From NCBI RefSeq assembly GCF_000169175.1, contig NZ_AAWS01000009.1, positions 124,001 to 188,000 of the forward strand: a stretch of 64,000 bases of DNA, given 5' to 3'. Under the pieces are notes generated by a model that was not told the origin of the DNA, made no database searches, and saw only the letters and a program-made list of their open reading frames with translations. Positions 1 to 7,676 of the stretch are shown here, piece by piece. Made by a program: the position numbers and the translations under genes. Position 1 is the first letter of the stretch; each line of letters opens with the position of its first letter. The DNA comes from Microscilla marina ATCC 23134 (GTDB taxonomy: Bacteria; Bacteroidota; Bacteroidia; Cytophagales; Microscillaceae).

Positions 1-224
1 ATTTATACTTTTATTTATAAGCAGTAATGCGCATCTTTACGCATCATTCGAGCTACCCTTGGGGTTACCTTGTGCTATTTTAGCTTTTAGGTAACCTGAA
101 AAGTAGTCGTATCTCTAGTGCTGTGCATTGTAAGTGATTGTTAATAAGCATCATAAATACTAAAACTTAGAGTAGGTTACCATTTGCTATATGAGTAAAA
201 TTGGTAACTAAACATACAATAATT
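1..224. other. Region upstream of integrase, possible recombinase-binding sites
   Basis: No gene is visible here. The 7-mer GGTTACC occurs at 63-69, inverted at 90-96 (so 63-96 can form a stem) and again near 174-180, with a related GGTAACT near 203. Short repeated sites beside a tyrosine recombinase gene are often arm-type binding or att sequences. That reading is inference, and I found no matching direct repeat at the other end of the element. Confidence 0.25.
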
Positions 225-1487
225 ATGGGACTTTCAATAGGTTTTTTATTAAGAAAAGATAAGACAAACAAGAAAGGTGAAACCCCTGTGTTTTGCCGTA
301 TATCTTATCAAGGGAAAAGAGTGGATTTCCAGACTGAGGTTAAAATACCTATGGATAGATGGTTGCCTCCAGTGGTCAAATTGGAAAAGAATGGAGATCA
401 AATTTTTATCAAAGGTACTAGCGAAGTGATCAAAAGTATGAATCGCCTGCTAAATAAGATGAGAGGCAGGATTCTGAATGCTTATACTGATTTGCTAAAC
501 GAGGAAGAAGAAGTACGACTTCAAAAATTAAAAGCAGTTGCCAAAGGGGAAGAAGAAAAAGGGATTACTTTTTTAGAAGTACTTACCAGATCAGCTAACC
601 GGAGCGGACTTAGAAGTGGTACGCAAAGAAAAATCAAAATCTCCATTCAGAACTTAAAGTTGTTTTTACGGGATGAGTATGGCAAGGAGGATATTTATCT
701 GACTGATCTTTTAAAAGAAGCTTATAAGGGCTTTGATATTCGGTATGTAGGTTGGTGTACTACTAAAACCACGATCAGGTTTGATGGTTCTACCCGTTTG
801 CCTAAGAAACATCAGACCGCCATTAAAGAGGTGAGGCATTTCCGTCAGGCAGTCAACACCGCTGTACAGTTGGGAGAAATTAGAACTAACCCTTTAATTG
901 CGAAGTTCAAAATCCCTAAAGATGAGCGTCCAAAGCGGGTTATCCTTACCCTTGATGAATTAAAGCAAATTATGGAAGTAGATTTATCTGATAAGCGAGG
1001 TATGGAAAGAGTTCGTGATTGTTTTGTTTTTCAGTGTTTTACCGGATTTGCTTTCTCTGATATTGTGGACTTGAAACCAGAGCACCTGATTGAACAAGGT
1101 GAGCGAACCTGGATTATTAAAGAACGGGTAAAATCTTCCACCATTGCCAAGATGCCTTTGCTTCCCCAGGCCAGGTTTATTTTAGATAAGTACAAAGATG
1201 ATCCTGTCTGTTTAAGTAAAGGTGTATTGATTCCTGTAATTACCAGTGGAAATTACAATACTTACCTCAAAATGATTGCGGAGTATGTAGGAATTGATAA
1301 GCACTTGACAAGCCATGTAGGGCGTAGAACCTTTGCCACTTTGGTGTATAATGCTGGAACTGACCGATCAAAACTAAAAGAAATGACCGGGCATACTAAT
1401 GAAGCAATCACAGAAATTTATGCAAGCCTTGCCAATGAAACCATTGCAAAAGAAATGGATAAGTTTGAAGGCTTGTTTACTGATTGA
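225..1487 (+). CDS. Tyrosine recombinase/integrase, Bacteroidetes transposon-phage type
   Basis: Site-specific recombinase that would integrate and excise the element. The frame is open from a TTG at 201, but the ATG at 225 (MGLSIGFLLRK) fits the family N-terminus, giving 420 aa. Order: arm-type DNA-binding domain (about 1-90), SAM-like core-binding domain (about 115-225), catalytic domain (about 240-410). Catalytic residues visible are H364-x-x-R367 (HVGRR), H390 (TGH) and Tyr399 (IYASL). The first catalytic Arg of the usual TGLR box appears as Ala (TGFAFSD), a departure also known in Bacteroides conjugative-transposon integrases. It stands alone on the plus strand facing a long minus-strand gene set. 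Confidence 0.93.
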   Translation: MGLSIGFLLRKDKTNKKGETPVFCRISYQGKRVDFQTEVKIPMDRWLPPVVKLEKNGDQIFIKGTSEVIKSMNRLLNKMRGRILNAYTDLLNEEEEVRLQKLKAVAKGEEEKGITFLEVLTRSANRSGLRSGTQRKIKISIQNLKLFLRDEYGKEDIYLTDLLKEAYKGFDIRYVGWCTTKTTIRFDGSTRLPKKHQTAIKEVRHFRQAVNTAVQLGEIRTNPLIAKFKIPKDERPKRVILTLDELKQIMEVDLSDKRGMERVRDCFVFQCFTGFAFSDIVDLKPEHLIEQGERTWIIKERVKSSTIAKMPLLPQARFILDKYKDDPVCLSKGVLIPVITSGNYNTYLKMIAEYVGIDKHLTSHVGRRTFATLVYNAGTDRSKLKEMTGHTNEAITEIYASLANETIAKEMDKFEGLFTD

Positions 1488-1494
1488 GAGATAT

Positions 1495-1530
1495 TACCCC
1501 TCGTGTTTAGCAAATATAAAACGAGGGGTA
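1495..1530. terminator. Hairpin between convergent integrase and HTH gene
   Basis: A perfect 10-bp stem, TACCCCTCGT (1495-1504) paired with ACGAGGGGTA (1521-1530), with a 16-nt loop, just after the integrase stop and before the stop of the convergent HTH gene. There is no strong U-tract, so it may be a weak or bidirectional terminator. Confidence 0.5.
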
Positions 1531-1551
1531 CTTCATTGGTAGTGTGTACGA

Positions 1552-1821
1552 CTATTCTGTAAAGACTCTGCGTATATCTTCTCCTTTATAGTACCACTTT
1601 CCGCTCACTTTTTTCGCTGGAAGCTCCCCTCTTTCTCTCATTCGGGCAAGGGTATCATCGCTAATGTCTCCTCCCATTTCTTCTTTGATTCTTTTGTTGG
1701 TGTATATATCTAACCCACTGTTTTCAGCTTTAAATAACGCTTCTATCTTGCCATACATTGTTTTTTCAAAATCCTTCATTAAGTCCTGAAGATCTTCTGC
1801 TGTTGGAATATTTACTGCCAT
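1552..1821 (-). CDS. Excisionase-like helix-turn-helix protein (HTH_17 type)
   Basis: An 89-aa protein. Residues about 50-88 (DDTLARMRERGELPAKK, then GKWYYKGEDIRRVF) form the MerR/Xis-like winged HTH of small DNA-binding proteins that sit next to Bacteroidetes integrases. The charged N-terminal half may be helical. Its position directly convergent with the integrase suggests a recombination directionality factor or a regulator of it. ATG start at 1821. The fold is clear; the excisionase role is inferred from position. Confidence 0.7.
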   Translation of the reverse strand: MAVNIPTAEDLQDLMKDFEKTMYGKIEALFKAENSGLDIYTNKRIKEEMGGDISDDTLARMRERGELPAKKVSGKWYYKGEDIRRVFTE

Positions 1822-1907
1822 AATTTTAAATACTTATTTTTTTAAATAAAAGGTTATGGTTGCAGGCATTTGTTTCTGATTCTTTTACTACTTGTTATTT
1901 GTTGGTA

Positions 1908-2150
1908 TTACGAAAATCTGTTTTGCCAGATCATACGCTTCTGTATTTCAATCCAGTCAATGGGAGTTGTATTCGCTTGCCTGGCGTTTTGAGATGGATT
2001 TTGTTTGTATATCAGCGTAAACCTTTTATAAAGTAGTTGATATATGTCCTCAACAGGCATCTGGGTAGCTGTGGCATTGATCCAGCCCTGTCCAGTAAAA
2101 ACAATTTTTGAATCCCCAAAGCTTTGTATCATTAAATTTGTTGTCTCCAT
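1908..2150 (-). CDS. Small protein related to the C-terminal domain of Rha-like regulators
   Basis: An 80-aa protein. Its second half (VEDIYQLLYKRFTLIYKQ, ANTTPIDWIEIQKRM) matches by eye the C-terminal domain of the proteins at 3136-4011 (GLYQILYKEFTV, ANKTPIEWLESTGW) and 47781-48476 (EVYATFYRQFSI, ADKTPIAWIESRGY). It therefore carries only the C-terminal module found in phage antirepressors and lacks their DNA-binding N-terminus. It may be a free-standing modulator or a remnant. It is the first of three related genes in a row. Confidence 0.6.
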   Translation of the reverse strand: METTNLMIQSFGDSKIVFTGQGWINATATQMPVEDIYQLLYKRFTLIYKQNPSQNARQANTTPIDWIEIQKRMIWQNRFS

Positions 2151-2204
2151 TTTTATTTAGTTGTTTATAGTGTAAAGAAGCGAAAAAGCAAACACCTTTA
2201 CATT

Positions 2205-3017
2205 TTAGGTTTTAGGGAATTGTATGTTTTGGGTGATGCTATAGCAAACTTTCCTGATTTTATGTTTTATTTCCTTAGAGAATTGCTTGTATATAGCATT
2301 CGACTGACATACAAATAGTATCAAAGGGTCTGCTTCTTCCTGTCTTTTTATTTTCCGTAACTTGACGGGAAAACTGATAGTCAGCGAGTTATGTAAGACT
2401 TCCTTTAAAACCTTCTTTGTATTGCCGTTTTTTAAAGGCAACAACCAACAACCTTTTTCTGGAAAGGGCGTCAACAGAAATCGCCCGGTTTTCGTTAAGG
2501 TAGCTGCCTCTACACCACGTTTTCTCACTCCGGTTTCAAACTGAAACGAGCCAGATTCTTCTATTTTAGCCTGATGGTTTTCAAGAGTCGTAGCCCCTAC
2601 ACCACGTTTTCTCATCTCCATTTCAAAAGGAAGCGAGCCAAACTCTTCTATTTTAGCCTGATGGTTTTCAAGAGTAGTAGCTCCTACACCACGTTTTCTC
2701 ACTACCGTTTCAAGAGGCATCGAGCCAGGCTCTTCTATTTTAGCCTGATCAAGGGTAGCTGCCCCTATATCACGTTTTCTCATCTCCATTTCAAGAGGCA
2801 GCGAGCCAGACTCTTCTATTCTAGCCTGATCAAGGGTAGCTACCTCTATATCGCGTTTTCTCGCTACCGTTTCAAGAGGCAGCGAGCCAGACTCTTCTAT
2901 TTTAGCCTGATAACACCTAATAGCTTTCATTAGAGCCTCAGCCAATGCCTTTACCAGAAGCAAACCTGCCACAGGAGACTGTGGCCTTAAATCATTTGTA
3001 TTCATTGGTTTTATCAT
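2205..3017 (-). CDS. Rha-like regulator derivative built from tandem repeats
   Basis: A 270-aa frame. After a short N-terminus ending in a helix like that of the neighbouring Rha protein (ALMKAIRCYQAKIEE versus ALMATIRRYQAKIEE), it contains five tandem units of about 27-29 aa of the form QAKIEESGSLPLE..RKRD-GA-TL. The intact neighbour at 3136-4011 has this unit once. The last part (from about residue 205) is homologous to a DNA segment at 5082-5209. The usual Rha centre and C-terminus are missing. It looks like a rearranged, repeat-expanded copy. The frame is kept through all units, but it may be a decaying gene rather than a working repressor. Confidence 0.5.
   Translation of the reverse strand: MIKPMNTNDLRPQSPVAGLLLVKALAEALMKAIRCYQAKIEESGSLPLETVARKRDIEVATLDQARIEESGSLPLEMEMRKRDIGAATLDQAKIEEPGSMPLETVVRKRGVGATTLENHQAKIEEFGSLPFEMEMRKRGVGATTLENHQAKIEESGSFQFETGVRKRGVEAATLTKTGRFLLTPFPEKGCWLLPLKNGNTKKVLKEVLHNSLTISFPVKLRKIKRQEEADPLILFVCQSNAIYKQFSKEIKHKIRKVCYSITQNIQFPKT
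2297..2424. repeat. 128-bp dispersed repeat, copy A
   Basis: This segment is closely similar, at roughly 85 percent by eye and equal length, to 5082-5209. Both begin CATTCGACTGACATAC and end near CCTTCTTTG. Here it codes for the tail of the repeat-rich Rha-like protein; in the other copy it follows a truncated dnaB-like gene. Confidence 0.8.
2516..2910 (-). repeat. Five tandem 81-87 bp units within the Rha-like gene
   Basis: Units begin at the shared motif CACGTTTTCTC (plus-strand reading) near 2516, 2603, 2690, 2771 and 2852. Each contains CTCTTCTATTTTAGCCTGAT or a close variant. The first two are 87 bp and the next two 81 bp, so unit length always stays a multiple of three. One copy of the same unit is at about 3790-3848 in the next gene. 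Confidence 0.88.
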
Positions 3018-3135
3018 TAAAATCCGATTGATTTACCATTTTTGAATCTTGGCATCACTCACTGGTTAAAATAACAGTAGTTGTCTTTCTTCCAATTTGA
3101 AAGATTGAACTACTGTTATGATGCCTTCTACTCTC

Positions 3136-4011
3136 TTATCTGTCAGGATTTCCTAAGTCACCCTTATAATCTTGATTTTCTTCTGGTATTCCAAAATGTT
3201 TTATTGCCAGGTCATAAGCCTCTAAAATCCAGCCTGTGGATTCGAGCCACTCGATGGGTGTTTTATTTGCCATTTTTGCTTGCTGATATATATATTGTCC
3301 GGATGCTACGGTAAATTCCTTGTAAAGAATCTGGTAGAGTCCCTGGGTGGTCATCCCATACCAGATCGAATAATTTTGCATCATTTGCCCCAGGTCTTTT
3401 CTGACTTTGGTAAAAAGCGGGTTGAAGTTTTCTATCTGTAAACTTGTTTGAGCTGCCTTGATATGGGTTATTTCGTCTGTCAAGGAATCTTGTGCATCCC
3501 TGATGCTACTTATTTCGTGTGCCAAAAATGTTTGCCGAGAGTTCAATATTTTTATTTCCCTTTTAGTTTCTTTGGTGGACTTTGTTAGTTCACAGAGGTT
3601 TTTTACTGCCTGTACCCAAAGCTTCTGATTGAATGGCTGTCCCTGAACTGTTTTTCGAACCTGGTCGAATGATTGAATCAGTTTGGATTTAAAGGCAACA
3701 ACCTTTTTCGTGTTCCTGGAAAGGGTCCCAAGGAAGATGGCCTGATTCTCACTAAGGTAGCAGAATCTTAGGGTAGTTGCCCCTACATCACGTTTTCTCA
3801 CTTCGGTTTCAAAAGGCAGCGAGCCAAACTCTTCTATTTTAGCCTGATAACGCCTGATTGTTGCCATCAAAGCTTTATGCTTGATTCCTAATGTTTCTGC
3901 CACCAACCTGCTATCTACTACTGGCATTTCGTTTTTTATTTCAATAGGTAATAAGCCTTCCAGTGAAGCTTGTGTTGAGTTGTCTTTGTTCATTGATTTT
4001 GTCATTAACAT
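3136..4011 (-). CDS. Rha family phage regulatory protein
   Basis: A 291-aa protein. The N-terminal region (VVDSRLVAETLGIKHKAL, then IRRYQAKIEE) and the later LSENQAIFLGTLSRNTKKVV followed by a helix resemble the Rha DNA-binding domain of temperate-phage regulators. Residues about 140-200 look coiled-coil. The C-terminal domain (GLYQILYKEFTV...KTPIEWLESTGW) is shared with three other proteins in this window. Such proteins control lysogeny or interfere with phage growth. Two in-frame ATGs lie close together at the start (MLMTKSMNKDN), so the exact start is uncertain. Confidence 0.78.
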   Translation of the reverse strand: MLMTKSMNKDNSTQASLEGLLPIEIKNEMPVVDSRLVAETLGIKHKALMATIRRYQAKIEEFGSLPFETEVRKRDVGATTLRFCYLSENQAIFLGTLSRNTKKVVAFKSKLIQSFDQVRKTVQGQPFNQKLWVQAVKNLCELTKSTKETKREIKILNSRQTFLAHEISSIRDAQDSLTDEITHIKAAQTSLQIENFNPLFTKVRKDLGQMMQNYSIWYGMTTQGLYQILYKEFTVASGQYIYQQAKMANKTPIEWLESTGWILEAYDLAIKHFGIPEENQDYKGDLGNPDR

Positions 4012-4132
4012 AAGTTTTGAGTGGGGTGAAAACGTTTTTTTAGAAAATAATATCTTTCCCAGTTCCTCATTCGCCCCTTGTTATTTTTGAAAACTAAACT
4101 GTTCTATGTCCCCCATAATATTTAAGATAACA

Positions 4133-4141
4133 GGGGGGGGG
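4133..4141. other. G9 homopolymer tract
   Basis: Nine consecutive G residues about 12 bases beyond the stop of the ATPase gene at 4154-4891, in non-coding DNA. Such tracts can slip, but here no reading frame would be affected. Confidence 0.6.
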
Positions 4142-4153
4142 CTCACAAATATG

Positions 4154-4891
4154 CTACCCTGCCTTTTCCAATTCTGTCAGAATAAAATGTAAGCCAATCA
4201 TTTCCACATCCGTAAAATGAGCCGTTCGCGGAGTAAAACTCAGGGGGATGTCAGAAGGCTCGCCTGTAGGCTGCTTAATTACTTCCAGTTGAGCCGCTAT
4301 TTCATACTCCGGACGATCCAGCCACAGGGTTACATCTGCATAAGTGTTCAGCAAAGCATTGATTTTAGTTACCTTTTGTATATTGTCATCTTCTGCCTGG
4401 GGCAATGGGGTAAATACAATGCAAGGGATATTCAACACGCTGGCAAGCTTTTTTAATTCCTGAATATTACTTTGAACGTCCCCATCCACTACCTGATGTA
4501 AATTATCTACAATAATGAGTTTAACCTGATTGTAATAGGCGTGATAAAGGCATTTGCGTCTGAACTCCTCAAATGCAACCCCTCTGATGTTACAGGCAAT
4601 GAAATTAAGATTAAAAGTGGCCATTAACGTATCATTGTATTTTTTGTACTTTTCATCTTCGGGACTTTCTTTGATGTGCTCTATTTCCATCAGGTCAATA
4701 TCACTCATGGCTGATACCAGGCGATGCCTGATGTCTCTTTCTTTGCCTGCCGAACAAAAAAATATACCCATATCGTGGTGTATAAGCGCATCGAGAGCCA
4801 AGCTTACCGCCAGGCTGGTTTTACCTGCTTTAGGGTAAGAAGCAATATGAGTAAGGGGTTCGGTAAGGTGAAATAAATCGGCTGTCACCAT
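4154..4891 (-). CDS. RecA-fold ATPase related to the DnaB helicase domain
   Basis: A 245-aa protein that starts almost directly with a Walker A motif (ASYPKAGKTSLAV, about residues 17-29) and has a Walker B strand (VKLIIVDNL, about 123-131). The rest follows the DnaB C-terminal/RecA core but lacks the DnaB primase-binding N-domain. It is one of three DnaB-type ATPases in tandem. Such short forms in phages may be helicase loaders, RepA-like hexameric helicases or regulatory ATPases; which one is not decidable here. ATG start at 4891. Confidence 0.7.
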   Translation of the reverse strand: MVTADLFHLTEPLTHIASYPKAGKTSLAVSLALDALIHHDMGIFFCSAGKERDIRHRLVSAMSDIDLMEIEHIKESPEDEKYKKYNDTLMATFNLNFIACNIRGVAFEEFRRKCLYHAYYNQVKLIIVDNLHQVVDGDVQSNIQELKKLASVLNIPCIVFTPLPQAEDDNIQKVTKINALLNTYADVTLWLDRPEYEIAAQLEVIKQPTGEPSDIPLSFTPRTAHFTDVEMIGLHFILTELEKAG

Positions 4892-4950
4892 AAGAGTTAT
4901 CTTGATTTAAAATGTTTGAAAAACCTATTTTTGCTATTTGCTGGCAGGAT

Positions 4951-5075
4951 TTACTTTTCTTCAAAGTCATCCGGATTCCTGCTAAATCCTCTCAAAGAGG
5001 CTGTAGGTAGTATTTGAGGAGGCATAATCTCTCCATTAGCCATTTGCCAAAACTCTCTTCTAAATTTTCAAATCT
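4951..5075 (-). pseudogene. Orphan C-terminal tail of a dnaB-like gene
   Basis: Reading the minus strand to the TAA at 4951-4953 gives EFWQMANGE...LRGFSRNPDDFEEK. It aligns with the end of the full DnaB at 6155-7633 (QFWREPIP...FRGFSQNPDDFDK). Upstream RFENL matches the DnaB RFQDL but needs a one-base shift to join. No gene leads into it: the 128-bp repeat (5082-5209) lies in between, and the adjacent DnaB-like gene ends at 5306. This is a remnant of a third dnaB copy or the severed tail of its neighbour. Confidence 0.75.
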
Positions 5076-5081
5076 TTGGCA

Positions 5082-5209
5082 CATTCGACTGACATACGAA
5101 TAACATCAAAGGGGCTTCTCTTCCTGCCTTTTTATTTTTCCGCAACTTAGCGTAAAAACTGATAGTCAGTGAGTTATGTAAAGCTTCCTCTAAAACCTTC
5201 TTTGCATTG
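5082..5209. repeat. 128-bp dispersed repeat, copy B
   Basis: Partner of 2297-2424. It sits between the 3' end of the dnaB-like gene (stop at 5306) and the orphan dnaB tail, so it marks the joint of a rearrangement. On the minus strand it encodes a fragment (KKVLEEALHNSLTISF) matching the end of the protein at 2205-3017. Confidence 0.8.
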
Positions 5210-5305
5210 TTGCTTCGTTTGCCAAAAGTGAACCAAGTCATAAGCCTGGTTCTGGTTTTGGGTAACGAGTTTAAGTCCTTTCCTACCACTACCTGCCCCT
5301 CTGGA

Positions 5306-6109
5306 TCACTTTTGCAAGCTTTTAAAGTAAGTGTGCTTGCCAATGAACTGCAACGGTATGGTTACATTGGTTGGTTTGGCTTTGTTCTTTGCCAGGATAA
5401 GTTGCGTAATGCCCTGGGTATCTTCCGGTACCCGGTGGAGAAATAAAACAGTATCAGCATTTTTGGTGGCTTCCAGATCAGCCAGGCAAGGCGGTCGTCT
5501 TTCCAAGGCATGTGAACGATTTAACTGTACTACGGCAATGATGGAGATTTGCAGTTCACTGGTCATTTTTTTTAGTTGCTCTGTGATCCAGGCGAGTTCC
5601 TGAGACCTGCTACCAAAAGATTGTTCTTTGACTTCAATGAACTGAATAAAGTCAATGCATACGAGTTGAATATCGTGTTTAATTTTGAACCGCATGATTT
5701 TGGTCTTTAATTTCTGAAGTGGAAAACTACTGCTGTCATCAATAAATATTGGACGTTGGTTCAACAGTTGGGCTTGTTTTTCAAATGAAGCAAATTCTTC
5801 CCTGGTCAGTTGTCCCGACCTGCTGCTGTTCATCTCTACCCTTGCTTCGGTGCATATCATTCTGTGAACAAGGCAATCCGTTGGTGATTCCAGGTTAAAG
5901 ATCAGAGTAGGGGTGTTTTCTTTGCTGGCACTGTGGGCAAACATTGCCATTAAAGAGGTTTTACCCAAGCCAGAAAGTGAAGCAATCAAAGTAAGTTGCC
6001 CCTTTTGCCATCCACCCGTTAGTTGATCCAATTCTTCAAAACCACTTGTAATGCCAGAAATTTCTGCCGGGGTCTTATTCTGTGATTGATTGTTACTTTG
6101 CTTTTTCAT
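5306..6109 (-). CDS. DnaB-like helicase C-domain protein (no N-domain)
   Basis: A 267-aa protein with the DnaB helicase core: GFEELDQLTGGWQKGQL, Walker A SLSGLGKTSLMA (about 44-55), LESPTDCLVHRM in the place of the DnaB LEMS motif, Walker B VCIDFIQF, and VVQLNRSHALERRPPCLADLEA matching the DnaB sensor region. It lacks the first 170 or so residues of DnaB and ends at HTYFKSLQK, where the full DnaB goes on about 35 residues. The missing tail may be the fragment at 4951-5075. It may have lost a tail, or it may act with the full DnaB. Confidence 0.8.
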   Translation of the reverse strand: MKKQSNNQSQNKTPAEISGITSGFEELDQLTGGWQKGQLTLIASLSGLGKTSLMAMFAHSASKENTPTLIFNLESPTDCLVHRMICTEARVEMNSSRSGQLTREEFASFEKQAQLLNQRPIFIDDSSSFPLQKLKTKIMRFKIKHDIQLVCIDFIQFIEVKEQSFGSRSQELAWITEQLKKMTSELQISIIAVVQLNRSHALERRPPCLADLEATKNADTVLFLHRVPEDTQGITQLILAKNKAKPTNVTIPLQFIGKHTYFKSLQK

Positions 6110-6154
6110 TTGATAACTCTTTTGTTGTTTTTATTTAATTCTTATGAATGCCTT

Positions 6155-7633
6155 TTATTTGTCAAAATCGTCAGGGTTTTGACTAAACCCTCTGAACTGT
6201 TTTGCCGGGAGCGATTGTGTTGCCCTGCCTGGCTGCTCAGGTTTTGGTATGGGCTCTCTCCAAAACTGTTGATTCAAGTCCTGAAACCTGAGGTGCTGAG
6301 GAATGAAATCCAGCAGAATCGTTCCCGATTTACCATCCCGGTGTTTAGCAATGATGAGTTCAGTGACTCCTTCGGTAGAGTTTCCAAGGTGATCTTCGGT
6401 AACTCCGTAATAAGCTGGTCGGTAGAGAAATGCGATGGTATCGGCCGACTGCTCAATTTCTCCTGATTCCCTCAAATCGGCCATCACAGGACGTTTATCC
6501 CCTGGTCTGGTTTCTACCCCCCGGTTAAGCTGAGAGAGTGCAATGATGGGGATATCCATTTCTTTGGCGAGCGCCTTCAAATCCTTTACAATGGTGGCTA
6601 CTTCCAGCTGTCGGTTTTGGCTTGCCTGACCACTATGTCCTTTCATCAACTGAAGGTAGTCAATGATTACACACTCCACCTGATGGCTAAACACCAACCG
6701 TCGTACTTTTGCTTTGAATTGTAGTAGGGATAGTTGTGGGGTGTCATCAATAAAGAGGTTAGGTTTCTGGATGAGCTTTTCTGCCTGCCTTACTTTTGGT
6801 ATCTCTTCCTGGGACAGCGCTCTGTTTTTGATTCTTTTAGACGCAATGCCTGAACACATGGCAAGCAACCTGTAACCCAGCTCTCTTGCGCTCATTTCAA
6901 GTGAAAAAAAGGCCACAGGTCGCTCAAATACTTCTGCGGCATTGAGGGCAAGGTTCAGGGCAAAGGCGGTTTTACCCATCGCGGGTCGGGCTGCGAAAAC
7001 GGTCAGCGTTGCTTTATCAAACCCTCCAATATGCTTATCCAGGCTATACAAACCCGATGGTATTTTGTTTTTCTGGATTCTTTGAGGGTTTGCTACATCC
7101 TCCTCAAGCGTGAGTATGTTTTCAGAGACTATTTTTGATGCCCGGCTGAACTGCTTCTTTATTCCTGTCTCGCTTAGTTGAAATACATCATTTGCCAGGT
7201 CATCTATGACCTCGAATGCATCGCTGGTGTGGTCAAAGGCCACTTTACGGATTTTGGAGCTTATCTCGATCAACCGCCGCTTTATTGCCTGTTCTACCAG
7301 AATGTGGGCATGGTACTCAATGTTGGCGGAGGAATTCACCATGGAGGTCAGCTTCATGACAAAAGTGGGACCTCCTGCCATTTCAAGTTTACCTGTTTGC
7401 CTTAGTTGCTGAGTTACTGTAAGCATATCTACTGGATTGGCTTGAGCAAACAGCTCCAGTATTGCCTGATAAACCTCCTTGTGGGCAGGCTTGTAAAAGT
7501 AATCGGGTTGCAGCAAGTCAATGACCTGCATGAAGGCAGGTTGTTCAATGAGTATCGCTCCGAGTACCGCTTCTTCTATATCGATGGCTTGAGGAGGAAC
7601 CTGTCCTTGTACTACCATTGTTTTTTTGGCCAT
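6155..7633 (-). CDS. dnaB: Replicative DNA helicase DnaB
   Basis: A 492-aa protein, the normal length for DnaB. It has the N-terminal domain (about 15-115, starting PPQAIDIEEAVLGAILIE), linker and RecA-type helicase domain. Walker A is ARPAMGKTAFAL (about 215-226), the LEMS motif is FFSLEMSARELG, Walker B is CVIIDYLQLM, and ALSQLNRGVETR and the DLRESGEIEQSAD motif follow. It would unwind DNA ahead of the fork and is probably the phage's own copy, lying in a minus-strand series with two DnaB-related ATPases and possible initiators. Confidence 0.95.
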   Translation of the reverse strand: MAKKTMVVQGQVPPQAIDIEEAVLGAILIEQPAFMQVIDLLQPDYFYKPAHKEVYQAILELFAQANPVDMLTVTQQLRQTGKLEMAGGPTFVMKLTSMVNSSANIEYHAHILVEQAIKRRLIEISSKIRKVAFDHTSDAFEVIDDLANDVFQLSETGIKKQFSRASKIVSENILTLEEDVANPQRIQKNKIPSGLYSLDKHIGGFDKATLTVFAARPAMGKTAFALNLALNAAEVFERPVAFFSLEMSARELGYRLLAMCSGIASKRIKNRALSQEEIPKVRQAEKLIQKPNLFIDDTPQLSLLQFKAKVRRLVFSHQVECVIIDYLQLMKGHSGQASQNRQLEVATIVKDLKALAKEMDIPIIALSQLNRGVETRPGDKRPVMADLRESGEIEQSADTIAFLYRPAYYGVTEDHLGNSTEGVTELIIAKHRDGKSGTILLDFIPQHLRFQDLNQQFWREPIPKPEQPGRATQSLPAKQFRGFSQNPDDFDK

Positions 7634-7676
7634 GGGTTTTGATCAGTTTTTGAGTGATTATTTTTTGAGTTTTATG

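Noticed and set aside
2574-2933. A 119-aa plus-strand frame made of repeats
   Set aside because: It is the antisense reading of the tandem units of the Rha-like gene; low-complexity and without start context.
5068-5343. A 91-aa minus-strand frame between the dnaB-like gene and its orphan tail
   Set aside because: It is a joint of dispersed-repeat sequence and antisense overlap with the dnaB-like gene end, so I list it as a repeat rather than a gene.
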